In this document: positions 41,923 through 51,227 of the stretch, one piece after another | How positions within the stretch are numbered: position 1 is the first letter of the stretch | How the letters are laid out: every line of letters starts with the position of its first letter | Source of the DNA: Bradyrhizobium sp. AUGA SZCCT0158 | Lineage (GTDB): Bacteria > Pseudomonadota > Alphaproteobacteria > Rhizobiales > Xanthobacteraceae | Direction: 5' to 3' | NCBI RefSeq assembly: GCF_018130065.1 | Contig: NZ_JAFCME010000014.1 | Location: 62,001 to 126,000, forward strand | Length of the DNA: 64,000 nt | Made by a program: the position numbers and the translations under genes | The notes under the pieces: generated by a model | The model's input: only the letters and a program-made list of their open reading frames with translations | Database searches by the model: none | What the model was told of the DNA's origin: nothing

Positions 41923-42948
41923 TTATAGCCATCCGGCACGCCGGAAGCGCCAGAACAGACCCGCGCAAACGGTCAGGATCGTGCCGATAATGGCGAAGTA
42001 ACCATACTCCCACTCCAGTTCCGGCATGTGCTTGAAGTTCATGCCGTAGATGCCGGCGATCGCGGTCGGGACCGCGATGATGGCAAGCCATGAGGCGAGT
42101 TTCTTGGAGACCGCGGTCTCCTGGGCCTGGCCCACCAAAAGGCTCGCCTCGAAGGCAAAAGCGAGAACCTCGCGAAGCGAGTCGATCTGCTCCTGGACGG
42201 TGCGGACGTGGTCCGTGACGTCGCGGAACAGCGGCTGCATGGTGGGGCGGATCATCGGCAGATTGTCATGTTCGAGCCGGCGGCAGACCTCCACCAGGGG
42301 TCCCACCGCGTTCCGCAGGCGCAACAGATCGCGCCGCAACAGATACAGCCGCTCGATCTGCGCCCGTGTCATCGCGCTCGCGAGCACCTGCTCCTCCATC
42401 GCTTCGACCTCCTCCTGGATGGTCTCGAGCACCGGCGAGTAGTTATCGACGATAAAATCGAGAATGGCGTAGAGGATATAATCCTCGCCGCGGGCCAGCG
42501 CCCGCGGGCAGCTTTCGCAGCGCGCGCGCACCGGCGCATAGGATGTCGAGGCGCCGTGGCGAACGGAGACGAGATATCCTTCGCCGACGAACAGATGGGT
42601 TTCGCCGAATGCGATGCTGTCGCCGACGAGCTGCGCGGTGCGTGCCACAATGAACAGGCCGTCGCCATATTGCTCGATCTTCGGCCGCTGATGGGCGTTG
42701 TTCGCATCTTCAATGGCAAGATCATGCAGCTGGAACTGCTGCTGCACGCTCGTCAGGAGCGTCATGTCCGGTTCGTGCAGCCCGATCCAGACCACATGGC
42801 CGGGCTTGCTGCGCCAACTCGAAGCTTCCTCGATGGCGATATTGGCGACCCGCCGGCCGTCGACATAGGCCCCCGCCGCGACCACACCTTCGGAAGCAAC
42901 CGGATCGCTCGGCATGTCCGCTTGCGGCGCTACGTTCATGGCTTCCAT
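41923..42948 (-). CDS. corA: Magnesium/cobalt transporter CorA family
   Basis: A 341-residue protein with a cytoplasmic funnel domain and two C-terminal membrane helices. The signature Y-G-M-N is seen in AIAGIYGMNFKHMPELEW between the helices LASWLAIIAVPTAIAG and YFAIIGTILTVCAGLFW. VDNYSPVLETIQEEVEAMEEQVL and LYLLRRDLLRLRNAVGPL form the long stalk helices. It is a homopentameric channel for Mg2+ (also Co2+ or Ni2+). It stands alone between the LysM gene and small proteins. Confidence 0.92.
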   Translation of the reverse strand: MEAMNVAPQADMPSDPVASEGVVAAGAYVDGRRVANIAIEEASSWRSKPGHVVWIGLHEPDMTLLTSVQQQFQLHDLAIEDANNAHQRPKIEQYGDGLFIVARTAQLVGDSIAFGETHLFVGEGYLVSVRHGASTSYAPVRARCESCPRALARGEDYILYAILDFIVDNYSPVLETIQEEVEAMEEQVLASAMTRAQIERLYLLRRDLLRLRNAVGPLVEVCRRLEHDNLPMIRPTMQPLFRDVTDHVRTVQEQIDSLREVLAFAFEASLLVGQAQETAVSKKLASWLAIIAVPTAIAGIYGMNFKHMPELEWEYGYFAIIGTILTVCAGLFWRFRRAGWL

Positions 42949-43239
42949 TCCTCAATGATCGCGGCTGAAACCTGCGCCGACGCCGTGTTCTCGGCAAGGC
43001 TAGCACCGGGGAATTTGTGGTCAAATGTATGCTCGGCCTCTTGGACCGCGATCGTTAGGTGCGCCTTTTCCAGGCGGAAAGCAGCAAATTCTGGAGAAGG
43101 GAAGGTGCCCGCCGCGATCCCGGCCGCCGCTTATGCCGCGGCTATGCGAAGGGGCTGACGTCTGCCTCGATTTCCTATGCCGGCCTGCGCATCTTCAGCG
43201 TCTGACGCTCGCACAGCGAGCCGACCGTGGAGATACGAG

Positions 43240-43434
43240 ATGGCTCACTTGGCCACCAGCGATTACCGGTTTGGCCGCATCCAGAACAAGAGCGTACGCA
43301 CGCGCGGCGCGTTGGGACGCGTCAACGGTTTCCTGAAAAGCATGATCGAGGCGATCGCCGATTCGAAGATGCGCCGTATCGAGCGCGAGATCGAGCTCCG
43401 GGGTTATGGCTACGATCGGTCCAACAAGGGCTGA
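43240..43434 (+). CDS. Small conserved-looking protein (64 aa)
   Basis: Starting at ATG 43240 with gtggag upstream, the frame gives 64 residues: MAHLATSDYRFGRIQNKSV ... GRVNGFLKSMIEAIADSKMRRIEREIELRGY. The second half is a charged amphipathic helix. It resembles small rhizobial proteins with a similar R-V-N-G-F-L ... I-E-A-I-A-D-x-K-x-R-R core that I recall but cannot name. The 290 bases between it and corA hold nothing recognisable. Function unknown. Confidence 0.65.
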   Translation: MAHLATSDYRFGRIQNKSVRTRGALGRVNGFLKSMIEAIADSKMRRIEREIELRGYGYDRSNKG

Positions 43435-43483
43435 AAGCATCGGCTTTGTCGCTTCCATGTTAATCGTTCGCGTGGAGGACTAC

Positions 43484-43657
43484 ATGCGGCAGCTTCCCTT
43501 CCGGGCATCGGTTCTTGTTTCTCAACTGCGCCACGTCATCGGCGTGGTGGTTACGTTGCTGGGTCCGTCCTGGGACGGCCCGGTCGCAAGATATCGACCG
43601 GAGGACCACTATGTGCGCGGCCCCGGACCGAAATGGCGGGAGAAGCACGGCCTTTGA
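43484..43657 (+). CDS. Possible small protein (57 aa)
   Basis: ATG 43484 is preceded by a strong ggagg at the right spacing. The product would be 57 residues with a hydrophobic middle (VSQLRHVIGVVVTLLGP) and a charged end (YRPEDHYVRGPGPKWREKHG). No family is recognised. The ribosome site is the main support. Confidence 0.4.
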   Translation: MRQLPFRASVLVSQLRHVIGVVVTLLGPSWDGPVARYRPEDHYVRGPGPKWREKHGL

Positions 43658-43771
43658 AGCGCAGTCTCCCTAAAGAGCAATCCCTCTAAAGGGCAGTCCT
43701 GGGCGCGCGTCGCCCGGTTGAACGCGAGGCTTAGATATAGCCATTCACTGCAGGCTTGATGACTCCCGCGC

Positions 43772-44173
43772 TCAATGATTGCTGCGGGAGGAAAGCCCCC
43801 TCCACAGCTCGTTGCGCTGTCGAGCGGCCCGGCTGATCGGAGAGACGACCAGCTGCGGACTGGCATCGATCGCCGCTGCAAAGGCCCGTTTGAGACGATC
43901 ATCGTCAAGCCGCACCAGATACTGTTGCAGTACCGCGGGCGCGCGCTCATTCGGTTGCAGGATCGCCGCGCAAAGCTCTGCGCTGGTGCGGCGAAAAAAT
44001 TCGAACTCGGAGCTGCCGTCCTGCCGCGGATGGAGCCCGTCGATTTCACGGGCGATCCGGAGCACGGCCAGCCGGTCGGCGTTGTCAAGCGTCACGGCAT
44101 AGCGCAGCATCGCCAGTTGCCAGGCGCGCAGCGTGGCGGCAAACCAATCCGTGCCATGAAACTCGGACGTCAT
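43772..44173 (-). CDS. Conserved-looking hypothetical protein (133 aa)
   Basis: A 133-residue soluble protein, mostly helical (AATLRAWQLAMLRYAVTLDNADRLAVLRIAREIDGL in segments, RRTSAELCAAILQPNERA). Its ATG overlaps the stop of the upstream DapA-family gene, indicating cotranscription. No domain is recognised. The composition and codon use are like neighbouring genes, so it is probably real. Confidence 0.65.
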   Translation of the reverse strand: MTSEFHGTDWFAATLRAWQLAMLRYAVTLDNADRLAVLRIAREIDGLHPRQDGSSEFEFFRRTSAELCAAILQPNERAPAVLQQYLVRLDDDRLKRAFAAAIDASPQLVVSPISRAARQRNELWRGLSSRSNH

Positions 44174-45158
44174 CCGCGCCGTGCCTGGGACGCCGTCACG
44201 GCATCCTCGTGAAGCCGAGGCCCGTGCCAGTGCTCGATCGGGCAGGCGATATCCTCATCGCCGATTGCTGCGATCGCGCTCGCGACTTCCGCTTTCGCGT
44301 CGTTGGTGAGTTCGACGATGGGCAGGCGAGCGGCCGGGGACATGAAGCCGAGCAGGAAAAGTGCGTATTTCAGCGCCGCCGGGCTTTCATTGGCAAGGCA
44401 GGCGGTCAGTGGTAACAGGCGGTTGTACAGGTATCGCGCGGTCTGAGGCCGTGCCAGCCGGCAATTGGAGAATACCGCCTGGCACAATTCCGGCGCGACG
44501 TTACAACGGAAATACAGCCGTCCCCGCCGTTGGCGATGAACGGCAGCGCCGTCGTGTCGTCGCCGGACAACAGTCGAAAGCCTGCGGGCAGAAGCTGCCG
44601 CAAGCGGCATAGCCGGGCGATGTCGCCGGTCGCATCCCTCAACCCGATGAAGTGTTTTGAATTGGCGAGCCGCAACAGCGTGTCGTCGGACAGTTCGCGC
44701 ATGGTCCGCGATGGAACGTCGTGCAGGATGATCGGCAGCGCGGTGGAGATCGCGATCGCCCTGAAATGGGCCTGGATGCCGGCCTGCATCGGCTTGTTGT
44801 AGTAAGGCACCACCGAAAGCACCGCATCGGCGCCGGCCGCTTCAGCGCGCTGCGCCAGCTCGATCGCGTGACTGGTCGAATTGGATCCGGCGCCGGCTAC
44901 GACACGGACGCGGCCCCGCGCCGCTCTGACGGCGGTGCGAACGATGCCTTCCTGTTCCGCAGGTGTCAGCGTCGGGGCTTCGCCAGTGGTTTCGCTGACC
45001 AGGATGGCGGTGACGCCGGCCTCAATCTGACGCTCGCACAGCATCGCAAGGGCTGCCAGATCCACGGCGTCGTGTTCGTCGAACGGGGTGGGAATGTCCG
45101 GTATGTAGCCCGCCAGCCAGGTGGCGGGAGTTGAAAGTGACGTCATGAGGACGGACAT
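44170..45158 (-). pseudogene. Dihydrodipicolinate synthase (DapA)/N-acetylneuraminate lyase family gene, frameshifted
   Basis: The frame from 45158 (or ATG 45146) encodes the DapA TIM barrel: YIPDIPTPFDEHDAVDL, GVTAILVSETTGEAPTLTP, VVAGAGSNSTSHAIELA, VVPYYNKPMQAGI, GLRDATGDI and FIANGGDGCISV, then turns to nonsense. Another frame resumes with NVAPELCQAVFSNCRL, LANESPAALKYALFLLGFMSP and ends at 44170. The family motif here is G-x-I-S-V-T-x-N-V-A-P; the gap near 44503-44505 fits a loss of four bases (or one). The Schiff-base lysine expected in G-L-K-D is arginine here (GLRDATG), so even an unbroken product would lack the normal catalytic lysine. The usual S/T-T-G-E motif is present as SETTGEA. 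Confidence 0.8.
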
Positions 45159-45170
45159 TTGACCGACCGG

Positions 45171-45428
45171 CTATGCGACGCGCCGAACAGTGCTGGAGAT
45201 CGTGGGCGCCTCGCCCATGCCGAGTTCGATCTCGCGCGCCAGTTCGACGATGCTTTCGGGATGATGGCCGTTCTCGAACAGCGCATATTTGACGGCTTGC
45301 GCGCGGCTGACGAACAGGCCGCCATAAAGACCGTTCTGTTCCTGGGCGACCCATTGGCCGCGCCGGTTCCTGCCGATGAAGACGATTGCAGAGGCAGAGC
45401 TACACGATGGAGGTTCGACGAGCTTCAC
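45171..45428 (-). CDS. Small hypothetical protein (85 aa)
   Basis: I start this at GTG 45428, preceded by aaggaa, giving 85 residues: VKLVEPPSCSSASAIVFIGRN, RGQWVAQEQNGLYGGLF, SRAQAVKYALFENGHHPESIV and so on. The G-Q-W-V-A-x-E-Q-x-G-L-x-G-G-L-F pattern looks like a small conserved rhizobial protein without a named domain. It lies 12 bases upstream of the DapA-family gene on the same strand. Confidence 0.65.
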   Translation of the reverse strand: MKLVEPPSCSSASAIVFIGRNRRGQWVAQEQNGLYGGLFVSRAQAVKYALFENGHHPESIVELAREIELGMGEAPTISSTVRRVA

Positions 45429-45607
45429 GTTGGTATTCCTTCCAGTGGTGAGCCGCGCGATTCGAGACCGCATGGCTCATGCCGCCAATATCTTCCCGGC
45501 CGGATATGAATTCGAGAGTGGCGAGATGCCGATCGCATAGGAGCCGCATAGGATCGCGCGTCGGGCGCTTCAATGTTCGGGAGCTGCGCCAAGGCTTGCT
45601 CGCGGCT

Positions 45608-46075
45608 TTAGGCGAAGTTCTCGGTCAGGACCGGCTGGTAAAATACGTCTGTCTTTTGCGGCACCATCGGGACGCTGGTCCGGTCTGCCCGCGCGCTGAG
45701 GCGCTGCGCCTCGACGAACGCACTCAGGATAGCCAGCGCCAGATCGGCGTGACGGCCCTCGACGGATTGATCGAGCCAGTCCGGCAGTTCGCGTTCGCGC
45801 GACAGCGCGCAATGCCATTCGCCTTCGTCATAGGCGATGCGGCGGAGCTGCCATTGCGGCAATTCCAGATCGATCAGTGCCAGCGCGGCATCGGTCCAGG
45901 CGCCGGATTGAATCAGACGCTCGATGCGGGCGGTCTTGCCGCTCTGGCCCACGGACGGAAAGCGCCGGCAGGTCTGGCTGACGATGTCGGACAGGAATTC
46001 AGCGGTTACGGCATAGGCGTTGCGCAGCCGGTCACCGAGTTCAGCGGAGGTTTGGGATTCTGCGAGAATAAACAT
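45608..46075 (-). CDS. Hypothetical protein (155 aa)
   Basis: A 155-residue soluble protein with well-mixed composition: MFILAESQTSAELGDRLRNA, FPSVGQSGKTARIERLIQSG, LALIDLELPQWQLRRIAYDE, CALSRERELPDWLDQSVEG. No domain recognised, but hydrophobic/charged periodicity and normal codon use support a real gene. It stands alone on the reverse strand before the Kdp region. Confidence 0.65.
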   Translation of the reverse strand: MFILAESQTSAELGDRLRNAYAVTAEFLSDIVSQTCRRFPSVGQSGKTARIERLIQSGAWTDAALALIDLELPQWQLRRIAYDEGEWHCALSRERELPDWLDQSVEGRHADLALAILSAFVEAQRLSARADRTSVPMVPQKTDVFYQPVLTENFA

Positions 46076-46426
46076 GGCGTGATCTCACTTGTGGGGCGGC
46101 TGAAACCGCAGCCGTGGGTCCAAGGTGGTCAAAACGCCATTTGAAAACGAGATGCGGCGAAGGGCGGAGAAATAGGGATTTCATAAGTGGGTGATGTGGG
46201 CACGCTCTCTCCCCACGTCGTCCCGGCCTTGAGCCGGGACCCATAGCCACCGTCACCCATTTGGCGGAAGGTGACTGGTGTGGCCCGGGACCACGGGCAC
46301 TTATGGAATTCCTATAACGTCGCCATTGCCCCCATCTCGAAAACCTATGCGCGCGGTGGCACTTCACCACCAATCAAAGCGAGGCCGTCCGTTCGGCCCG
46401 CGGCTCATGTCGCACAGGAACATCCC
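46076..46426. other. Upstream region of the kdp operon with a palindromic repeat
   Basis: About 350 bases without a credible gene. A single copy of the repeat cgtcgtcccggccttgagcc is at 46217-46236 within 46215-46245. The rest up to 46426 should contain the kdp promoter; no KdpE box could be assigned from sequence alone. The first microprotein start has aggaa upstream. Confidence 0.5.
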
Positions 46427-46510
46427 ATGCTGGACATTATCGTGCTGGCGCTAGGCGTAGGCTTCTTTCTGGCGGGCATCGGCTACGCCTACGCCTGCGA
46501 ACGGTTGTGA
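46427..46510 (+). CDS. Single-helix microprotein 1 upstream of kdpF (27 aa)
   Basis: A 27-residue frame, MLDIIVLALGVGFFLAGIGY then AYACERL, which is one transmembrane helix and a short charged end. It has an aggaa site before its ATG and lies 10 bases upstream of the KdpF frame. Comparable tiny proteins precede kdpF in other rhizobial-type operons as I recall. It may be an extra KdpF-like stabiliser or a regulator of the pump. Confidence 0.6.
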   Translation: MLDIIVLALGVGFFLAGIGYAYACERL

Positions 46511-46520
46511 GGGTAAGGCC

Positions 46521-46610
46521 ATGATGTTCGATTATTCGCTCGCTGGGCTCGTATCGCTGGGTCTCTTGTTCTACCTGACCTACGCGCTGCTGCGGCCCGA
46601 ACGCTTCTGA
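46521..46610 (+). CDS. kdpF: K+-transporting ATPase small subunit KdpF
   Basis: A 29-residue membrane peptide, MMFDYSLAGLVSLGLLFYL then TYALLRPERF. The length and the pattern Y-L-x-Y-A-L-x-x-x-E-x-F match E. coli KdpF, also 29 residues. KdpF stabilises the KdpABC complex in the inner membrane. It has a ggtaagg site and is followed by another one-helix frame before kdpA. Confidence 0.8.
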   Translation: MMFDYSLAGLVSLGLLFYLTYALLRPERF

Positions 46611-46617
46611 GGACGCC

Positions 46618-46713
46618 ATGATCACGCTGGTCCAAGTCGTCCTGGCGTTCGTCGTTACCTCGGCGCTGCTGATCGCGCTCATTCACATGCTGCTGCCCGC
46701 AAAGAGATTCTGA
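46618..46713 (+). CDS. Single-helix microprotein 3 between kdpF and kdpA (31 aa)
   Basis: A 31-residue frame, MITLVQVVLAFVVTSALLIA then LIHMLLPAKRF. It resembles KdpF in size, single helix and the C-terminal basic-x-F ending (PAKRF compared with RPERF). A ggac site precedes it, and kdpA starts 13 bases downstream. It may be a duplicated, diverged KdpF. Confidence 0.6.
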   Translation: MITLVQVVLAFVVTSALLIALIHMLLPAKRF

Positions 46714-46725
46714 AGGGTTTTGACC

Positions 46726-48429
46726 ATGACCGTCATCGGCTGGATTCAAATTTTCCTGTACTGCGCCATCGTGGTCGCGCTGGTCAAACCGCTCGGCTGG
46801 TACATGACCCGCGTCTTCAACGGCGAGTCCACGTTTCTGTCGCCCGTGCTGCGGCCGGTCGAAGCCGGGCTTTACCGGATCGGCGGCGTGGATGCGAAGC
46901 GCGAGCAGCATTGGCTGACCTATACGGTCGCGATGCTGCTGTTCCATGTCGGCGGCTTCCTCGTCATCTATGGCCTGATGCGGCTGCAGGCGCTGTTGCC
47001 GTTCAATCCGCAGGATCAGTCCGCGGTCGCGCCGGATCTGTCGTTCAACACCGCGATCTCCTTCATCACCAACACCAACTGGCAGAACTACGGCGGCGAA
47101 AGCACGCTGTCCTATCTGGTGCAGATGCTGGGCCTGACGCACCAGAACTTTCTGTCGGCGGCGACCGGCATCGCGCTGGCGGTGGCGCTGATCCGCGGTT
47201 TTTCGCGTTCATCGATGCGGACCATCGGCAATTTCTGGGTCGACGTGACGCGCTGCACGCTTTATGTGCTGCTGCCGATCTGCATGGTCTACACGCTGTT
47301 CCTGGTCTGGCAGGGCATGCCGCAGACGCTGGGCGCCTATGTCGACGCCACCACGCTGGAGGGCGCCAAGCAGACCATTGCGGTCGGCCCGGTCGCCTCG
47401 CAGGTCGCGATCAAGATGCTGGGCACCAATGGCGGCGGCTTCTTCAACGCCAACGCCGCGCATCCGTTCGAGAATCCCACCGCGCTGTCGAACTTCGTGC
47501 AGATGCTTTCGATCTTCGTGATCGGCGCCGCCATGACCAACGTGTTCGGCCGCATGGTCGGCGACCAGCGCCAGGGCTGGGCGATCCTCGGCGTCATGGG
47601 CGTGCTGTTTCTCGCGGGCGTCGCCATCACCTATTGGGCCGAGGCCAACGGCACATCCACGCTAAACGCGCTCGGGCTCACCGGCGGCAACATGGAAGGC
47701 AAGGAAGTCCGTTTCGGCATCGTTGCATCCTCACTGTTCGCCGTGGTCACCACGGCGGCCTCCTGCGGCGCGGTCAACGCCATGCATGACTCATTCACCG
47801 CGCTTGGCGGCATGATCCCGCTGATCAACATGCAGCTCGGCGAGATCATCGTCGGCGGCGTCGGCGCCGGCCTCTACGGCATGCTGCTGTTCGTCGTGCT
47901 GGCGATCTTCGTCGCCGGGCTGATGGTCGGCCGCACGCCGGAATATGTCGGCAAGAAGATCGAGGCGCGCGAGGTCAAGATGGCGATGCTCGCCATCCTT
48001 GTGCTGCCGTTGATGTATCTCGGCTGGACCGCGGTTGCCGTGGTATTTCCGCCGGCGGTGGCGTCGATGGCCAATGCCGGGCCACATGGTTTCACCGAGG
48101 TGCTCTACGCTTTCACGTCGGCCACCGGCAACAACGGTTCGGCGTTCGGCGGCCTGACCGGCAACACCTTGTTCTACAATCTGACGCTCGCCAGTTCGAT
48201 GTTCGTCGGCCGCTTCTTCATGATCGTACCGGCGATGGCCATTGCGGGCTCGCTGGCGGCCAAGAAGTCGATCCCGCCATCGGCTGGCACGCTGCCGACC
48301 ACCGGTGGCCTGTTCGTCGGCCTCGTCGTCGGCGTGATCCTGATCATCGGCGGTCTCACCTTCTTCCCGGCGCTGGCGCTCGGGCCGATCGTCGAGCATC
48401 TCGCTGACAACGCCAACAATCTGTTCTGA
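46726..48429 (+). CDS. kdpA: K+-transporting ATPase subunit A
   Basis: A 567-residue membrane protein and the K+ channel-like subunit of the high-affinity Kdp pump. Selectivity-loop motifs are present: FITNTNWQNYGGESTLSY, LGTNGGGFFNANAAHPFENP, CGAVNAMHDSFTALGGM and TSATGNNGSAFGGL. About ten membrane helices are visible. The start is ATG 46726 with gaaggg upstream; TTG 46720 is an alternative. It is followed by kdpB after 25 bases. Confidence 0.96.
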   Translation: MTVIGWIQIFLYCAIVVALVKPLGWYMTRVFNGESTFLSPVLRPVEAGLYRIGGVDAKREQHWLTYTVAMLLFHVGGFLVIYGLMRLQALLPFNPQDQSAVAPDLSFNTAISFITNTNWQNYGGESTLSYLVQMLGLTHQNFLSAATGIALAVALIRGFSRSSMRTIGNFWVDVTRCTLYVLLPICMVYTLFLVWQGMPQTLGAYVDATTLEGAKQTIAVGPVASQVAIKMLGTNGGGFFNANAAHPFENPTALSNFVQMLSIFVIGAAMTNVFGRMVGDQRQGWAILGVMGVLFLAGVAITYWAEANGTSTLNALGLTGGNMEGKEVRFGIVASSLFAVVTTAASCGAVNAMHDSFTALGGMIPLINMQLGEIIVGGVGAGLYGMLLFVVLAIFVAGLMVGRTPEYVGKKIEAREVKMAMLAILVLPLMYLGWTAVAVVFPPAVASMANAGPHGFTEVLYAFTSATGNNGSAFGGLTGNTLFYNLTLASSMFVGRFFMIVPAMAIAGSLAAKKSIPPSAGTLPTTGGLFVGLVVGVILIIGGLTFFPALALGPIVEHLADNANNLF

Positions 48430-48454
48430 TCGATCTCTCTTCGGAGTTACGTCC

Positions 48455-50569
<2,115 letters not shown>

Positions 50570-50580
50570 GGAGACACACC

Positions 50581-51186
50581 ATGCTTCGCGAAATTCGCCC
50601 CGCCATCATCCTGCTGCTGTTGCTGACCGCCATCACAGGCCTTGCCTATCCGCTCGCGATGACCGCGATTGCCGGCGTGATCTTTCCGAAGCAGGCGCAA
50701 GGCAGCCTGATCGAGAAGGACGGCAAGGTGATCGGCTCGGCCCTGATCGGGCAGGAGTTCCAGGACGACAAATATTTCCATGGCCGGCTCTCGGCGACGT
50801 CGGCGCCGGACCCGGGGGATTCCACAAAGACGGTGTCGGCGCCCTATAACGCGGCCAATTCGGGTGGCTCCAACCTCGGCCCGACCAGCAAGGCTTTGGC
50901 CGACCGGCTCAAGGAGGATGTCGACAAGCTGAAGGCGGAGAACGCCAACGCTTCCGTCCCCATCGACCTCGTCACGACCTCTGCCAGCGGCCTCGATCCG
51001 GATATTTCGCCGGAAGCAGCGCTATTCCAGGTGCCGCGGGTGGCCAAGGCGCGGAAGATGCCGGAAGAGCGCGTCCGCCAGCTGGTCACGGAGCACACCC
51101 AGGGCCGCATGGCAGGATTGCTCGGCGAGATCAGGGTCAACGTTCTGGCACTGAATCTGGCGCTGGATGCCGCCGCAGCCAAATGA
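50581..51186 (+). CDS. kdpC: K+-transporting ATPase subunit C
   Basis: A 201-residue subunit with one N-terminal membrane helix (PAIILLLLLTAITGLAYPLA) and a periplasmic/cytoplasmic domain showing GSALIGQEFQDDKYFHGRLS, NAANSGGSNLGPTSKAL and SGLDPDISPEAALFQVPRVA. KdpC aids assembly of KdpABC and affinity for K+. It starts 11 bases after kdpB with a gaggaga site. Confidence 0.96.
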   Translation: MLREIRPAIILLLLLTAITGLAYPLAMTAIAGVIFPKQAQGSLIEKDGKVIGSALIGQEFQDDKYFHGRLSATSAPDPGDSTKTVSAPYNAANSGGSNLGPTSKALADRLKEDVDKLKAENANASVPIDLVTTSASGLDPDISPEAALFQVPRVAKARKMPEERVRQLVTEHTQGRMAGLLGEIRVNVLALNLALDAAAAK

Positions 51187-51227
51187 CGGGAGCTAGGCCG
51201 CGCCGGATGACATGACTATATTGCCGC

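Noticed and set aside
42949..43239. Possible gene between corA and the 64-residue protein
   Set aside because: Only shadow frames of corA and alanine-rich short frames were found, with no start signals.
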